Below are positions 11,555 to 22,164 of a DNA stretch of 64,000 bases, one piece after another. This stretch comes from Physella acuta (taxonomy: Eukaryota > Mollusca > Gastropoda > Physidae), in NCBI RefSeq assembly GCF_028476545.1, contig NW_026733077.1, positions 248,001 through 312,000 on the forward strand, written 5' to 3'. Each line of letters begins with the position of its first letter. The stretch's first letter is position 1. A program made the translations under genes and the position numbers. The notes below the pieces were generated by a model. It searched no databases. It was not told the origin of the DNA and worked only from the letters and a program-made list of their open reading frames with translations.

Positions 11555-14500
11555 TACATATATATTTAGGTATGTATATATAATGTCATCTACAGTTCTA
11601 ACGGGCTCATGTGTTTAGTTAATAACAAGGAAAAAGTAATTCAGGTGTTATCCCGTTTGTTAAAGGTAAACTAACAACCGATTTTACTTTTTAAAATATG
11701 TTTTAAATTTAAATTCGATATTAGTCTTTTAATAATAATACTAGTACGAACATTTGTATCAGCTATATTATCGTAATATAAAATGAGTAAAATTGCTGTA
11801 ATAGGAAGGTGGAGAATTCTACAACAGTATTATCTTCTCTGATGTTGAACAATGTGAAGAAGTCAAAGCGACTCCACTTTTAGTTGTAAGTAAATAGTAA
11901 TTGAGTTTTAAAAACTAATTGCAAATATTTAATAATGTAAGGGTGTGGCAGAACATGGGACTTGGTATTATTAATGTGTATGTTTTATTTTTATGACTGC
12001 CTGCATTCTACCTACATATTAAGCATTGCTTTTTACCTGTTAGATGTTGTATATGTATCTCAGTTAATTACAATTAATTATAATCCCGCACACCGAAATC
12101 TCATTATATACCCGCACATCCTAATCTCATTATAGACTTATAAAATTTATTCTCATTATAAACCATTCATTATGATTAGATTATACTCCGGCAGATATTA
12201 TTAAAAACGCTTATCTAAATATCACTATAATTCCTTAAATCCTAATCTCATTCTAAACCCTCACATCATAATCTCATTATAATCCCGTTCATGCTAATCT
12301 CAATGTAAACCTACTTATCTTAATCTAAGCGCCCATTCTAATCTCCTTATAATCCCTGCATGTTCCTATCTCAGGCTATGGACTCAGTGGTGCCATGGTG
12401 TGGTCTGTCCTTATCAACCTGCACGTTCCTATCTCAGGCTATGGACTCAGTGGTGCCATGGTGTGGTCTGTCCTTATCAACCTGCACGTTCCTATCTCAG
12501 GCTATGGAATCAGTGGTGCCATGTTGTGGTCTGTCCTTATCAACCTGCACGTTCCTATCTCAGGCTATGGACTCAGTGGTGCCATGGTGTGGTCTGAGCT
12601 GAAAGAGTTGACAGGCCAGTATTGGTTCTCAGACCCTTACCTATTGTACGCCGCTGACACCTTCCAATTTGGCAGCGAGAAAAACAAGCCTTACCTGTTG
12701 TACGCCGCTGACACCTTCCGATTTGGCACCCAGAAAACAAGCCTTACCTGTTGTACGCCGCTGGCACCTTCCAATTCGGCAGCGAGAAAAACAAGCCTTA
12801 CCTGTTGTACGCCGCTGACACCTTCCAATTTGGTACCGAGAAAAACAAGCCTTACCTGTTGTACGCCGCTGACACCTTTCAGTTTGGTACCGAGAAAAAC
12901 AAGCCTTACCTGTTGTACGCCGCTGACACCTTTCAGTTGCGCACCGAGAAAAACAAGCTGGATCTAAGTGGGTGACGCCCATCTATTTACTTTGGCTATG
13001 TTTAAAAAAAAAATTTATTCTATGATATGAAAACCCGATCTACAAGGGGCTTCTAAAAATGACGTCATCTTCTTTAACGTTTTTATATACACCATTCTTT
13101 TAATGTAGTAACACATTGTCTCGAAAAGCCAGAACCCCCATTCCTAAAATGACGTAACACTTGAGCCTACACCCCCCCCCCCCCTCTCTCAAAATTAATT
13201 GCAGTGCTTGTATTTTTTTAACTTCGACTTCTTTCTAAAATATTTTTTTTTACGGTCGGTCAACATTCAGTTTTGTCATCAATGTCTATATTAGTATACA
13301 AACACAGTCTTTGAAAAGAAGTCAGTTTATAACTTTATTTTTTAAAATGCAAAAAGTTTGTCAACCCTCTCTCGTGACACATTGTCAAATAACCATCCCC
13401 CCCTCCCCCACTCTCCAACACCTTCCTTGGAGTATGACGTCGTTTATGGACGCCCCAATGAATATCGTTTAGTCACATAGAATGAAAAACACATGTTACA
13501 GGTAATACCTTTGATTCCTAGCTTAACTAGGTAGTAAATTGAAAAAAAAATGTTGTAAATGGTAGAACGTCTGGATACAATTCAGAAGGTCTCGACTTTG
13601 GTTAAACTTATGAACATGAAAGTAGGATGCTCTTGAGTTCACCCAGCTTCGATAGGTACCTGACCTACGTTGGGGAGAGAAAAAGCGGCTAACCCATTTA
13701 CCCCTTCATATGCCGAAGTTAAGAAACATATGAAATCTTCCTCATCTGAACAAAGGATCACTAGGTTTAAGGTTGATTTTTACTTGCTAATGTACTAATT
13801 GTACAGAAGGATGTATATTTGATTGCATTTTATTTTATTTTTTGATTGACAAAAAGCTGGGAGACATTTTAATATAAATGTCTGTATGTCATTAAATATA
13901 CAGGAGGAGCTAACTATGTGTGTGCTGTGTATAGACTTGTTAAATTGACGCCTAAAACTGTTAGTCAAACCGCCATTGTGACCTACAATGGTAAATACGA
14001 GAACAACGAGGACTTTTTCAAATGGGATGTTGATTTGACGTTCAAGGTTTTTAAATTATCATTTCTTCTGTAACTGTCAAAGATACTAAAATATTATAAA
14101 AATATATTACAATGATACTATCGTTTCTAAAAATATCACAACTCATAAAGAAATTACGTTTCATTTATGAGATATTAGTTCTAAAAAAAATTTAAATACA
14201 TTCAACAATTTTTTTTTCATTTTACAGAAAGATGTCCCTATAAAGATAGATGGGTATTTGGCTAGTATCTTGGCTAAAACAAAATACGCTAATTTTTTTG
14301 GAATTGAAAAATGTACAAATCGTGTGACTTTGAAAATGGTAACAAAGATATTTTTTTCTATTAAATAATCCGCAATCATTCAAAATCGTATAAATAATTT
14401 ATACATTTATTTACAAAAGGTTTACATTTTCTTTTTACAAATTAAAACTCTAATTTTAGAACCAGAATCCTTTCAATTATCTGAAAACACTGCGTGAAGA

Positions 14501-15101
14501 TGGATCATCATATCCGACACCAATTTTTCCTGTGGTATGTTTTATAGTATACTGGTAATCATGCTTGTATATAAAGTGTAATTGTAAAATGGTAGTTGTG
14601 TGATTGTGTAATGGTAATTGTGATTGTATATCTGTAAAATCATAAATGTGTAACAATACTTTATTGATTACCTAGTTTCAAAGTTGCTTTCATCAGATTT
14701 TATCAATGTTCTATATAACTTTTGGATATATTTCATGTTCTATGCTTGTTCTTCATATAGTTATTGATAAATATTTGTATTTTATTCTAACAAATTTTTA
14801 TTCTGTTAATATTTCTTCTATTATAATGTTACAGAAAAACAATTCACATTGTATTATTTTGTAAACGTGTATAAATGTTATATTATTACCACTCATTTTA
14901 TATTAAACATTAATACAAATTTAATTGTTTATATTGGTAATTAACTTTTTTTGTAGCAAACACTTCCATATTTTTAAATTATACTTATTATAATGTTCTT
15001 ATATTACAAAAACATTTTACATACATTTATTAGTAACATCTTTTTTTTTTGTTTAGAGGATATTAATTTTTTTTCAGGATGAACACCACAACAAGTTGTA
15101 A
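6457..15101 (+). CDS. AS3MT-like SAM-dependent methyltransferase, ten recognised exons
   Basis: Exons: 6457-6605, 7095-7247, 11212-11342, 11596-11665, 11805-11885, 12564-12967, 13904-14046, 14228-14338, 14460-14534, 15078-15101 (stop TAA). All have AG and GT borders. Exon 2 carries the SAM-binding motif I (VLDIGCGGGSLSFVLSKLVG) and motif II acid (GYVVGVDLS). Later exons follow the AS3MT order: CEFICSDIERLLDL, SNGLMCLVNNKEKVIQ, GGEFYNSIIFSDVE, SGAMVWSELKEL, and the C-terminal beta domain (TYNGKYENNEDFFKWDVDLT, LAKTKYANFFG). AS3MT methylates trivalent arsenic using reactive cysteines. The positions aligning to human Cys156 and Cys206 are Gly here, and the Cys61 segment lacks Cys, so the substrate may differ. 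Two joins do not keep frame: exon 2 to 3 (an A8 run at 7237-7244) and exon 5 to 6. One 53-bp unit in exon 6 also shifts frame. The gene may be decaying, or the assembly may have indels. Confidence 0.8.
7340..7650 (+). mobile_element. hAT-type MITE with internal tandem repeat
   Basis: Ends are CAGTGGCGTAGCCAGG and CCTGCCTACGCCACTG, a clear inverted repeat. Perfect 8-bp duplications tacacaca flank it on both sides, although the target is itself CA-rich. The interior is six to seven copies of a 26-28 bp unit, caaactttcgatttgcaccc followed by a C-run of variable length. It lies in intron 2 of the methyltransferase gene. The same unit wording appears in the MITE at 62908-63127. Confidence 0.85.
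7990..8225 (-). repeat. tRNA-derived SINE
   Basis: Read on the minus strand it has an A-box-like gctggtaaagcagacgac and a B-box-like agagttcgaatcag. The body shared by the local SINE family follows: gataggttcatgtctcacgt, aaagtaaaggcaactgggc, then a 3' part. It sits in intron 2 of the methyltransferase gene, just upstream of the piggyBac coding region. Confidence 0.65.
8421..10321 (+). pseudogene. piggyBac transposase, nearly full length, broken
   Basis: The start ATG at 8421 opens an acidic Ser/Asp-rich N-terminal region. The DDE_Tnp_1_7 core carries the three catalytic aspartates in SVDEMVIGYKGRW, IFADRFYTS and NGCDRADQLVGYYGCHKRKS. A cysteine-rich C-terminal finger (RNCQVCSKPG, VCADCPG, FLCKEPCFRIWH) is encoded near 10190-10300 in a different frame from the core. 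The breaks seen are an in-frame TAA at 9030-9032, after RPELL, and one frameshift between about 10130 and 10190. After the shift the natural stop is TAG at 10319-10321. Length (about 630 codons) is normal for the family. So few breaks in so long a frame suggest fairly recent loss of function. Confidence 0.85.
10294..10326 (+). other. Perfect 13-bp stem hairpin over the piggyBac stop codon
   Basis: GCATACTAAGATT at 10294-10306 pairs exactly with AATCTTAGTATGC at 10314-10326 across a 7-base loop. The TAG stop (10319-10321) lies in the right arm. This could act on transcript 3'-end formation; the function is inferred only. Confidence 0.7.
10855..11105 (+). repeat. tRNA-derived SINE
   Basis: A box region gagagctggactactaaccc, B box gagttcgaatccggg, then the shared body ccaactctgatgggtaccta, actcacgttagggaaagtaa, atctcttcatatgccgag and the tail ccgtcaggtttcaaagggaa. 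It is the best-preserved local copy with 34700-34925. It lies in intron 2 of the methyltransferase gene. Confidence 0.8.
11491..11551. repeat. (TA)n microsatellite
   Basis: A TA run in intron 3 of the methyltransferase gene, preceded by a short G run at 11466-11474. Confidence 0.95.
11886..12360. repeat. Intronic degenerate tandem repeat (atctcattat words)
   Basis: Intron 5 of the methyltransferase gene. From about 12080 to 12350 it is made of loose repeats of about 25-30 bp, such as taatctcattataaaccc and cctaatctcattataga, with the core aatctcattata. No exon was found here, although the phase gap between exons 5 and 6 would allow a missing small one. Confidence 0.6.
12361..12600 (+). repeat. 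63-bp minisatellite made from an intron-exon junction
   Basis: Three full 63-bp units plus the native copy. Each unit contains the 3' splice site (cctatctcag) and the first 33 bases of exon 6 (gctatggactcagtggtgcc onwards). Seventeen bases, tccttatcaacctgcac, follow before the next unit. The last copy continues into the true exon (ggtctgagctgaaagag). So three extra splice acceptors lie just upstream of the real one. Confidence 0.9.
12642..12955 (+). repeat. 54-bp coding minisatellite within exon 6
   Basis: About six units encode the 18-residue repeat PYLLYAADTFQFGSEKNK. Variation includes Q/R, S/T and an L-R ending in the last unit. One unit (around 12700-12750) is 53 bp and shifts the frame. 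An AS3MT protein has only one such segment, so five copies are extra. Confidence 0.9.
13046..13456 (+). mobile_element. MITE with GGGGC...GACGTC ends
   Basis: Left end GGGGCTTCTAAAAATGACGT, right end reverse complement GGGGCGTCCATAAACGACGT. The interior has C-rich tracts (13170-13188, 13396-13412). The ends are those of the 4-kb DDE transposon at 30101-34093, so this looks like its short non-autonomous relative. It lies in intron 6 of the methyltransferase gene. Confidence 0.6.
13555..13785 (+). repeat. tRNA-derived SINE, worn
   Basis: Same body as 10855-11105: ttgagttcacccagcttcga, taggtacctgacctacgt, cccttcatatgccgaagt and the tail aggatcactaggtttaagg. The B box has decayed. It lies in intron 6. 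Confidence 0.6.
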
Positions 15102-15299
15102 GAAGATTCCATTAAAAACATTCTTTAGAAAACTAACTTGAACCGCGCACAGTTTTTACATTAATTAACTGTCTTAGTCAATGTTTTCTGATCATTCTTG
15201 TCAATGCAAGATAAGTGCACCAGTTATAGGAATTTTTTTTTTCAGCGTAACATTTTAATTCGTGTTGTACAAAATTATAGTATGATAAAGTTTATTGAG

Positions 15300-15480
15300 T
15301 GGGACGGCTTCGCCTAGCGGTAGAGTGTTAAACTGCTTATCCGAAAGTCATGAGTTTGAATCCAGTTTGATATCAGCAGAACGTCACTGATGAATACTAA
15401 ACTCATGTAGCATAATGTTGTACTTTCATATACCGAGATCACATGGACCGTCAGGTTTGAAAAGGGAACTTTACCATGGT
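15300..15480 (+). repeat. tRNA-derived SINE, short
   Basis: The strongest A box of the set (cgcctagcggtagagtg) and a B box gagtttgaatcc. A shortened body follows (gcagaacgtcactgatg, atataccgagatcacatg, accgtcaggtttgaaaaggg). It starts about 200 bp after the methyltransferase stop codon. Confidence 0.7.
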
Positions 15481-16278
15481 TACTGTTTTTTTCTGCAAAT
15501 GTACCGTAATATTGTAGTGTTTTTTATAAAATAAAATGGATGCACATATTGTCAAATATTTTTTTACGTCCTTTTGAATACCATTTTCCAGCCGATCATA
15601 CACTATTCTCAACGACACTGTCGTTAAGTGGCTTATCAACAGTGTCGGTATATAATAACTATATAGATTTTTTCTCATTTGATTCTGTCGTTGAGACTCT
15701 AATTATAGTTATAAACTGTAAAAACTAGCTAACGGAATAAAACCATTTCAATTAATTAATCGCTTAAAATATTTAATATAATAAAAATTAAACAACCATT
15801 CATTTTACAGATCTAATAATAATTAATATTATAAAAAATGCATCTTCTGTCTTTAAAATTGAAAATTATATTATTTTTAGCAATATAAATTAATATTAAT
15901 ACAGTGGATTGCTGAATTTAATTGTGATCATAGTTATGATTAATTTTAGAGATTATATGATTAATTTATACATAATTAAAATTACAGAATATTGATTATT
16001 CGGTATAGAAAACATTAGGGTAGAGATTACTAAACGATATAATATAGGATTATGTAATATAGAATATATTAGTATATTATTATAGAATCTAGGCTATACA
16101 ACAAGTAATACATGATATGATTGCAAAATAGAAAAAATACATAATATGAAGGCCCATTTTGTAATCATTTCGTTTACAATATATTATTACAAATATAAAA
16201 TTGTAGAATACGTAATAGCTATTTTTATCGAATTTATACATAGAATGTGCTATATAATCTTAAGAACATGATTATGTA
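15481..16278. other. AT-rich gene-free stretch
   Basis: Very AT-rich with no recognisable exon or domain. Confidence 0.6.
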
Positions 16279-16321
16279 GTGGCGTATGTACAAGGTGTGC
16301 CAAGGGGCTATACCCCCCTCC

Positions 16322-16394
<73 letters not shown>

Positions 16395-16480
16395 CCCTAA
16401 CCAGAGGCGTCACAAGTTGGGGGGCGGGGCTGAGGACTGCGCAAGGTGGCAAAATTTCGGGGGGTGACACCATGGCGAAA
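16279..16480. repeat. Degraded hAT-type MITE ends around a (TA)n array
   Basis: agtggcgtatgtacaagg at 16279 and an adjacent cagaggcgtcacaagttggg at 16402 look like left ends of two MITEs of the 7340 and 47681 types. A TA run lies at 16325-16390. No clean target duplication was found. Confidence 0.4.
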
Positions 16481-16848
16481 AATAGCAAAATATATAGAAA
16501 CAGTATGCATTTTGCCAGTTCAATAAATGACTAATGAGAGTTAATGTACTAATAACTGACTGCAGATAAAAAAAAATATACAATTAACTGTGCACGTTTA
16601 AAAACTATTACCCAGGGGGGGGGGGGGGGGGGGGTGAGGGGAGATGACACAAACGGCTAAATGAACAGATGAATACATGCTTGTTGAATTTTTGGATAAC
16701 AGATTTGCTAAGCGACGACCGGAGAGAGGCTGATACCAAAATCTAATAATTTACGATGAAAACGATGCTTTTTTTCACATGAATTAATAGGTGGATTATG
16801 TGCGAAATTTGACGACATTGGGGAAAATGGGAAGTCACCAAATGTAGC

Positions 16849-16919
<71 letters not shown>

Positions 16920-18040
16920 TTCTCTCTATGTATATATATATAATGAAGTTCTGCTTGTTTGTTTGTGGGTTTGTTTATGTCCTCTGTGCAGCACTACGCT
17001 TTTCATCCTATGGCCATGCAACTTAAGTTAAGAATACCACTGGATATATTTCACAAGCACGGTGCCCCAGCAGGGCGCGAATCGATTCTTCTCTATATAG
17101 GGTATATATACGAAAAAGTAGATTGCGGTTTAATCCCGTTCATCCGCTCGCCATAAAACTTCAGGGGAGGTTACAGTAAGAAATTCTTTTATTTTTTATT
17201 TTACAGGGCGGCGCTCCTGGAGGGTGCAATTTTTCTCTACACAGTTTGTAAAAAAACAAAACGGATGCTGTTTGACATCGTTCATCTGAGTGCCGTTAAA
17301 CTTTCGAGAGTTAATGAAAACACTCACGAGAAGGTTTCTGCGAAAACAAAAATTAAAATGTATTATGGGCGTTTCCCTGGAGGGTGCGATTTTTGTTAAT
17401 AAACGGCTTGGCGCCCGAAAATCCAGGGCGGCGATATTAAAACTTGAGCCTTCTGCATAAGGGCTAAGGTAAAAAAGCAACAAAAGGCGCAGCCGCCGGC
17501 GCCCCGGATATTACGTAACCCGAAGCGCCCCGTGCTACCATGTGAACACTATGACGCCTACGTTCGTTTTTTTTTAATTTATACACTAAAGACACGATGG
17601 GCAACAATAATTGTTGACTATATGGAATCAGGCGCGTCTGCCGGCGCCCCGACAGGATGCGATTTGGCGCCCTGGGATATCCTAAGGTTGTGTTAAAGAG
17701 CACTCTACAATATTGACTCTGTGGCACACGACATTCGATAACAATTTGTTTGACCCGGTGCACCCCTGGCTTCGGGAGGAACACTATGAGTTTTAAAAGA
17801 GCGCCCTACAGTAGGGAAACTTTTGTCTACTGCACCACTGTCGTGTGGTCTAGCACCTCGAATTTGCGCCTCAACAGCTATGATGAAAGCAATATAACAC
17901 CGGCTTTGATTACATTTAAATTGTTTAGATTTAGAAATAAATGTCAAGCGTAAAAAAATACGTGATAGCTAATGTAATTATGGAATCCTCTTAAAATATT
18001 GCGTCAGTCTGTCTTCTGAGACCGCAGCAACGCGCGGAAC
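16481..18040. repeat. Repeat-rich, gene-free stretch with GC-rich modules
   Basis: It contains a G run (16615-16634), a TA array (16848-16912), and from 16960 to 17960 a series of modules around gcgccc/gggcgc words (gcgctcctggagggtgcaat, ctggagggtgcgatttt, atgcgatttggcgccctggg). The first part matches the family at 2326-2640. No intact coding region is recognised. Confidence 0.5.
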
Positions 18041-18049
18041 GGGTACGCT

Positions 18050-19470
18050 GGTTTAATATATATTTCTTCTATATAAATAATTCTCTTCATGGATACCATA
18101 GAAAACACCAAGCGGTAAGCTCCCCTAGCAGCCCCCTCTCTTTCTCTCTATCCCTACCACCCCCATCCCTACATGGTCTGGTGAGCTGTGGTTCAAGCTA
18201 AATGTTTACAATCGTAGAGCCGTGTTTAGTGACAGCTATTAGGGGCAGATAATTTAGTTTGAAACGATTTTAAACTTAGTGGAGGTAACTAAGAGGGGGC
18301 TGCTTTCACTGGGAGGGGGGTGGGTAGGGTTTGTGTGAAAGGAGGGTGGGGAGGGGGAGGTTATCGTCCTTAACGAGCTACTGATAGTGTTTTAAAGCAA
18401 ATATTTTCAGTGGCAGCATTGTTACTGTCGAATTCACAAATTATGAATTACTGAAAAGTAGAAAATGAAACAACTAAATAGCAGCGTGTGATAGCGGCTC
18501 GTAAAATATAAAACACAATGTAAATACCTTTGTTATACCTAAGGAAAATAATAATATGTAACATGGATTCCTGAAATTTTGCCCTGTTTTAATTTTTAAC
18601 GTTGGGATCCTCCATCAACATCCATACTCTCCTTTAGTATGTTCAGGCATTTTTTTTCATTTATGGGAAGGGGTGATCGGAAAGTGTGACAACACATTTT
18701 TGCTTTCATCCGTTATTTCGGGCTTTAAAAGGTTGCTTTTGGTATTAATTCATTTATTAACTCAATGCTTATCGAGGTCAGTACATATTATAATAAACCG
18801 GGAGTGATCTCCCCTAAACTTTCTCGAATATTCTAATATAACACTACGGGGAATGGCAACTCGGGAAATAGACATGATTTTTAATCCACTTTAAATACTT
18901 AATCTTTTTAAAATAGAATAAAACCTCGTAGAAAAAAGAATTGCACACCAAGTGAACGCCAAATAAAGATGTGCATAATAGTGCGCAACATTATTAGTAC
19001 TTTATAAATTTACGTGCGTTTTTTGAGAAATCGGAAATATCGTAAATTAGTACTTCCTGTCAACGGAAATTACTCAAAATTTGACAGAAGGCAGAGAATT
19101 AGATCTTTTACTTACATGTGAAATTTCATTTATCTATCTGAAATAGTACTCAAGTTATAGGCTTTTGAAAAATTCAAAGTAGAAAAAGTACAACTTTCGG
19201 TTATCGGAAATCGCTCAAAAGTTTATACGGATCTACGATTTTGATAAAATACTTATATATGAAATTTCATCAACCTAGCTGTAACGGTACTCAAGTAATC
19301 GTGTTTACACACAGACACACACAGACACACAGACATACGGACAAGATTGCAAAATTATGTTTTTCCGTATCAGTGAGGTGTAAAACGTCGAGATTTGTAA
19401 AAAATCTCGATTTTTTTTTGCACGATTAAAAGACTTTCTCTATACTTCGTATATACGAGAAAGTAAAAAT
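18050..19470. mobile_element. Helentron-like repeat, rearranged copy
   Basis: Shares long blocks with 28464-29564: cccctctctttctctctat, ggcagcattgttactgtcg, ttgcacaccaagtgaacgcc, agatcttttacttacatgtg, gtcgagatttgtaaaaa, and the terminal actttctctata...cgagaaagt palindrome at 19431-19464. The order differs: a start-like block (ctaaactttctcgaatattc) sits in the middle at about 18818. The copy is therefore nested or rearranged. A CA/CAGA tract lies at 19305-19335. Confidence 0.6.
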
Positions 19471-19926
19471 GCAGTTTCAGGGGAACGGCGGAGGGGGTTA
19501 TGTGTTGAGGTGTGGTGTTTTTAAAGAGAGTGGTGGGGGGGGGGGGCTTTTTGTGAAAATGTGTTACAATTAGAGAAGGGGGGTTGGGTGCAAAATCGTC
19601 TGAAGAGTGAGTCGTCGTTAATGGGTGACCACTTTATGATTGTATATTGACGTCACCATCATTTTGGGCGGTAGCTTTATGTGACGATATGTAACGAGAA
19701 AAAAGAGGGTTGAGTTAATGGCGTAGCATTTATTTTGCATTTTTTAAGGATACATATAATAAAAACACTGCTTATTTTGTTTTACATGTGTGACGACATT
19801 GTGTTAACCAAATGTATTGAATAGTAGGACTTACAGATTATTAGTTCTCCCTCCCCCTGAAGCAATTATCCCCTGTAATTTACCCCCCGCCAAGGAGGAC
19901 ATCCCCCCCCCCACGGACACACCTCT
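19471..19926. other. Gene-free stretch
   Basis: G-rich and C-rich patches only; no gene or clear repeat boundary seen. Confidence 0.5.
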
Positions 19927-20335
19927 TAAGGTACAGCTGGGGTTAGGGTTATAGTTAGGGTTACGGCTAGGGTTAGGGTTAGCGTTAGGGCTAGGGTTAG
20001 AGTTAGGGTTAGCGTTCTGGCCAAGGTTAGGATTATGGTTAGGGTTACGGCTAGGGTTAGGGTTAGGGCTTGGGTTAGAGTTAGGGCTAGAGTTAGAGTT
20101 AGAGTTTGGGCTAGGGCTAGCGTTCGTGCTAAGGTTAGGGTTATGGTTAGGGTTAGCGTTAGGGCTAGGGTTAGAGTTAGGGCTAGAGTTAGGGTTAGCG
20201 TTCGGGCTAAGGTTAGGGTTAGCGTTCGGGCTAAGGTTAGGGTTAGGTTCAGAATTAGAGTTAGTGTTATGGTCAGGGTTAGGATTAAGGCTAGGATTAG
20301 GGTTAGTGTTATGGTCAAGGTTAGGCTGAAACCTA
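19927..20335 (+). repeat. Degenerate telomere-like (TTAGGG) tract
   Basis: About 400 bp of six-base period: ggttagggttagggtt mixed with ggctagg, gttagcg, gttcggg and gagttagggc variants. TTAGGG is the molluscan telomere repeat. The tract is internal and strongly degenerate, with no flanking gene. A head-to-tail higher-order pattern is visible (gttcgggctaaggttagggt occurs twice near 20200). Confidence 0.85.
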
Positions 20336-21069
20336 AGTCTAGAGTTGGTTTTGGTTATGTGTTAAGTTTTAGGCTAAGGTGAATGCTTAGGGTTTGGTCA
20401 TTTTTTTATCGATTAGGACTAAGTAAATACATAGGTATAGAGTTTGAGTTAGGATCATAACTTGAGGCCGGGGGGGGGGGATTCTCCAGGGCGGTTATTG
20501 ACAAGAAGTAATTGCCCCGGGGGGTAAATACGGGAGGGGGGGTCACCTCCGGGAGGGGTAATTGACGGGGTGGGGGTAATGTCATGTAGCCAGGTCCACT
20601 ATTAGAAAGCCAAGATTCCAAACTTTGTAGCCTTATGTAGGTAATCTAATCTCATACAAGTTCTTGAAAGCAACATCAAAGACGAGAAATAAGAAGAGCC
20701 ATCGTTGTCGGCTTATTTAACAGGGAAGTCTTAGTCTAAATCAATCCACGACAATGTCTTTAAGACAATAAACCTTAACTTTGCTTGAAAAAACAATATC
20801 GTTCTTCATTCAGTCAAACTCAACATTATGGCTTCACTGAACTTTGTCATTGAAATGCATGTGTAGTTTGAAATGTGTGTCTGTTAAAATTGTACAGTTG
20901 ATTCCGAATATATCCAGCCTTTTTCTTCTTCGTTCAGCTGATTTTCTGTCTGGATTTCTTTTCTTATCTTTTGTCAATCCAAGAAAAAGTGTTGTATCCC
21001 CAATATAGGTTGCTATCCCCAACTATAGAGCCTCATCTACACGGGAGATTGAACTCAGGACTTCTCGGT
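20336..21069. other. G-rich, gene-free stretch
   Basis: G runs at 20470-20590 flank vaguely telomere-like words. At about 21030-21085 on the minus strand there is a weak tRNA-like B box (gagttcaatctccc). No gene seen. Confidence 0.45.
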
Positions 21070-22094
21070 TTAGCAACCACGAACTTTACAAGTTCTTGAT
21101 TTTGGTATTGGCGTGTCAGTTTTCTTCTTTATATAGTCGACATCTAAAGTTAAACAAAAAGAGTTGCCTACCTCAGCAAAAGTCAATGTAGGCCAATTAT
21201 GGCCAGTGTAGCAATTAGCAACATCAAAGTTGATTTGGATTCCATGCAACACTCATTCCATACTTGCCTGGAGTACAAACTGGGTCACAGTATTCTCTGG
21301 TAAACAATTAAGTTATTTTCCAAATATGTGCTCAGCTAATAGAAACAACATTCCTAGATTGTTTTATTTTTAGTTTTTTTGTTTTTTTTAAAGGGCTTCA
21401 ACTGTTTTAATGTCAAATTGTGCTGGGAATACTATAACTACATACTACACTTTTCAGCTTTCAATCACTCGCATCTTATGTACACAGTAAGAAAACCAAA
21501 TACATCAAATTTTGCGAAATAATTTATTTATCAAACCTGACAATTGCATAAAAAGCCAAAATGAATATATCAGGATTATTGCAATTATCGCCATTTGCAG
21601 ATTCTTGTTTAACTATGGTAGATGGAAGTATTAGTTGCCTTTCACATCACTTTTCACTTCCTCAAACAAAACCAAATGATTTTCTTAAAAATCCATCTGA
21701 AATAATAACATTAGCACAAAAAAAATCTTTAGTTTAATACATCAAAACAAAACAAGAAAAAAGTGATTGAATGGGATGAATCATGGCATATATAAAGTTT
21801 TGCTTTAGTGATAAAGGGGGAGAAATTTAAGTTCTTTTAAGTAAAACATAAGCTAGAGAAATAAACTATTAGGCCTAATTTAAATAATTTAATTCCTTTC
21901 TCCCAAAACACTACATGTATCCCTAAAAAAAGGAAAACTTAAAATTTATCAATATTTACCTTGTGTATAAACTCTTCTGTACATCTACTGTATCAGCTTG
22001 ACGCTCATTAGGTATGCCTAGTTCCTGTTGAGCAGTTAAGACAAATTAAGTAAATAATTCAAATTTGTAAGACAAACCACTAAATGATAATGTA

Positions 22095-22164
<70 letters not shown>

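Noticed and set aside
12360-12982. A separate 190-codon protein over the minisatellites
   Set aside because: The frame is a by-product of 63- and 54-bp unit lengths, both multiples of three. The real coding sense is the methyltransferase exon.
19926-20382. Leu-Thr and Arg-Val repeat frames on both strands
   Set aside because: Translation of the degenerate telomere-like tract.
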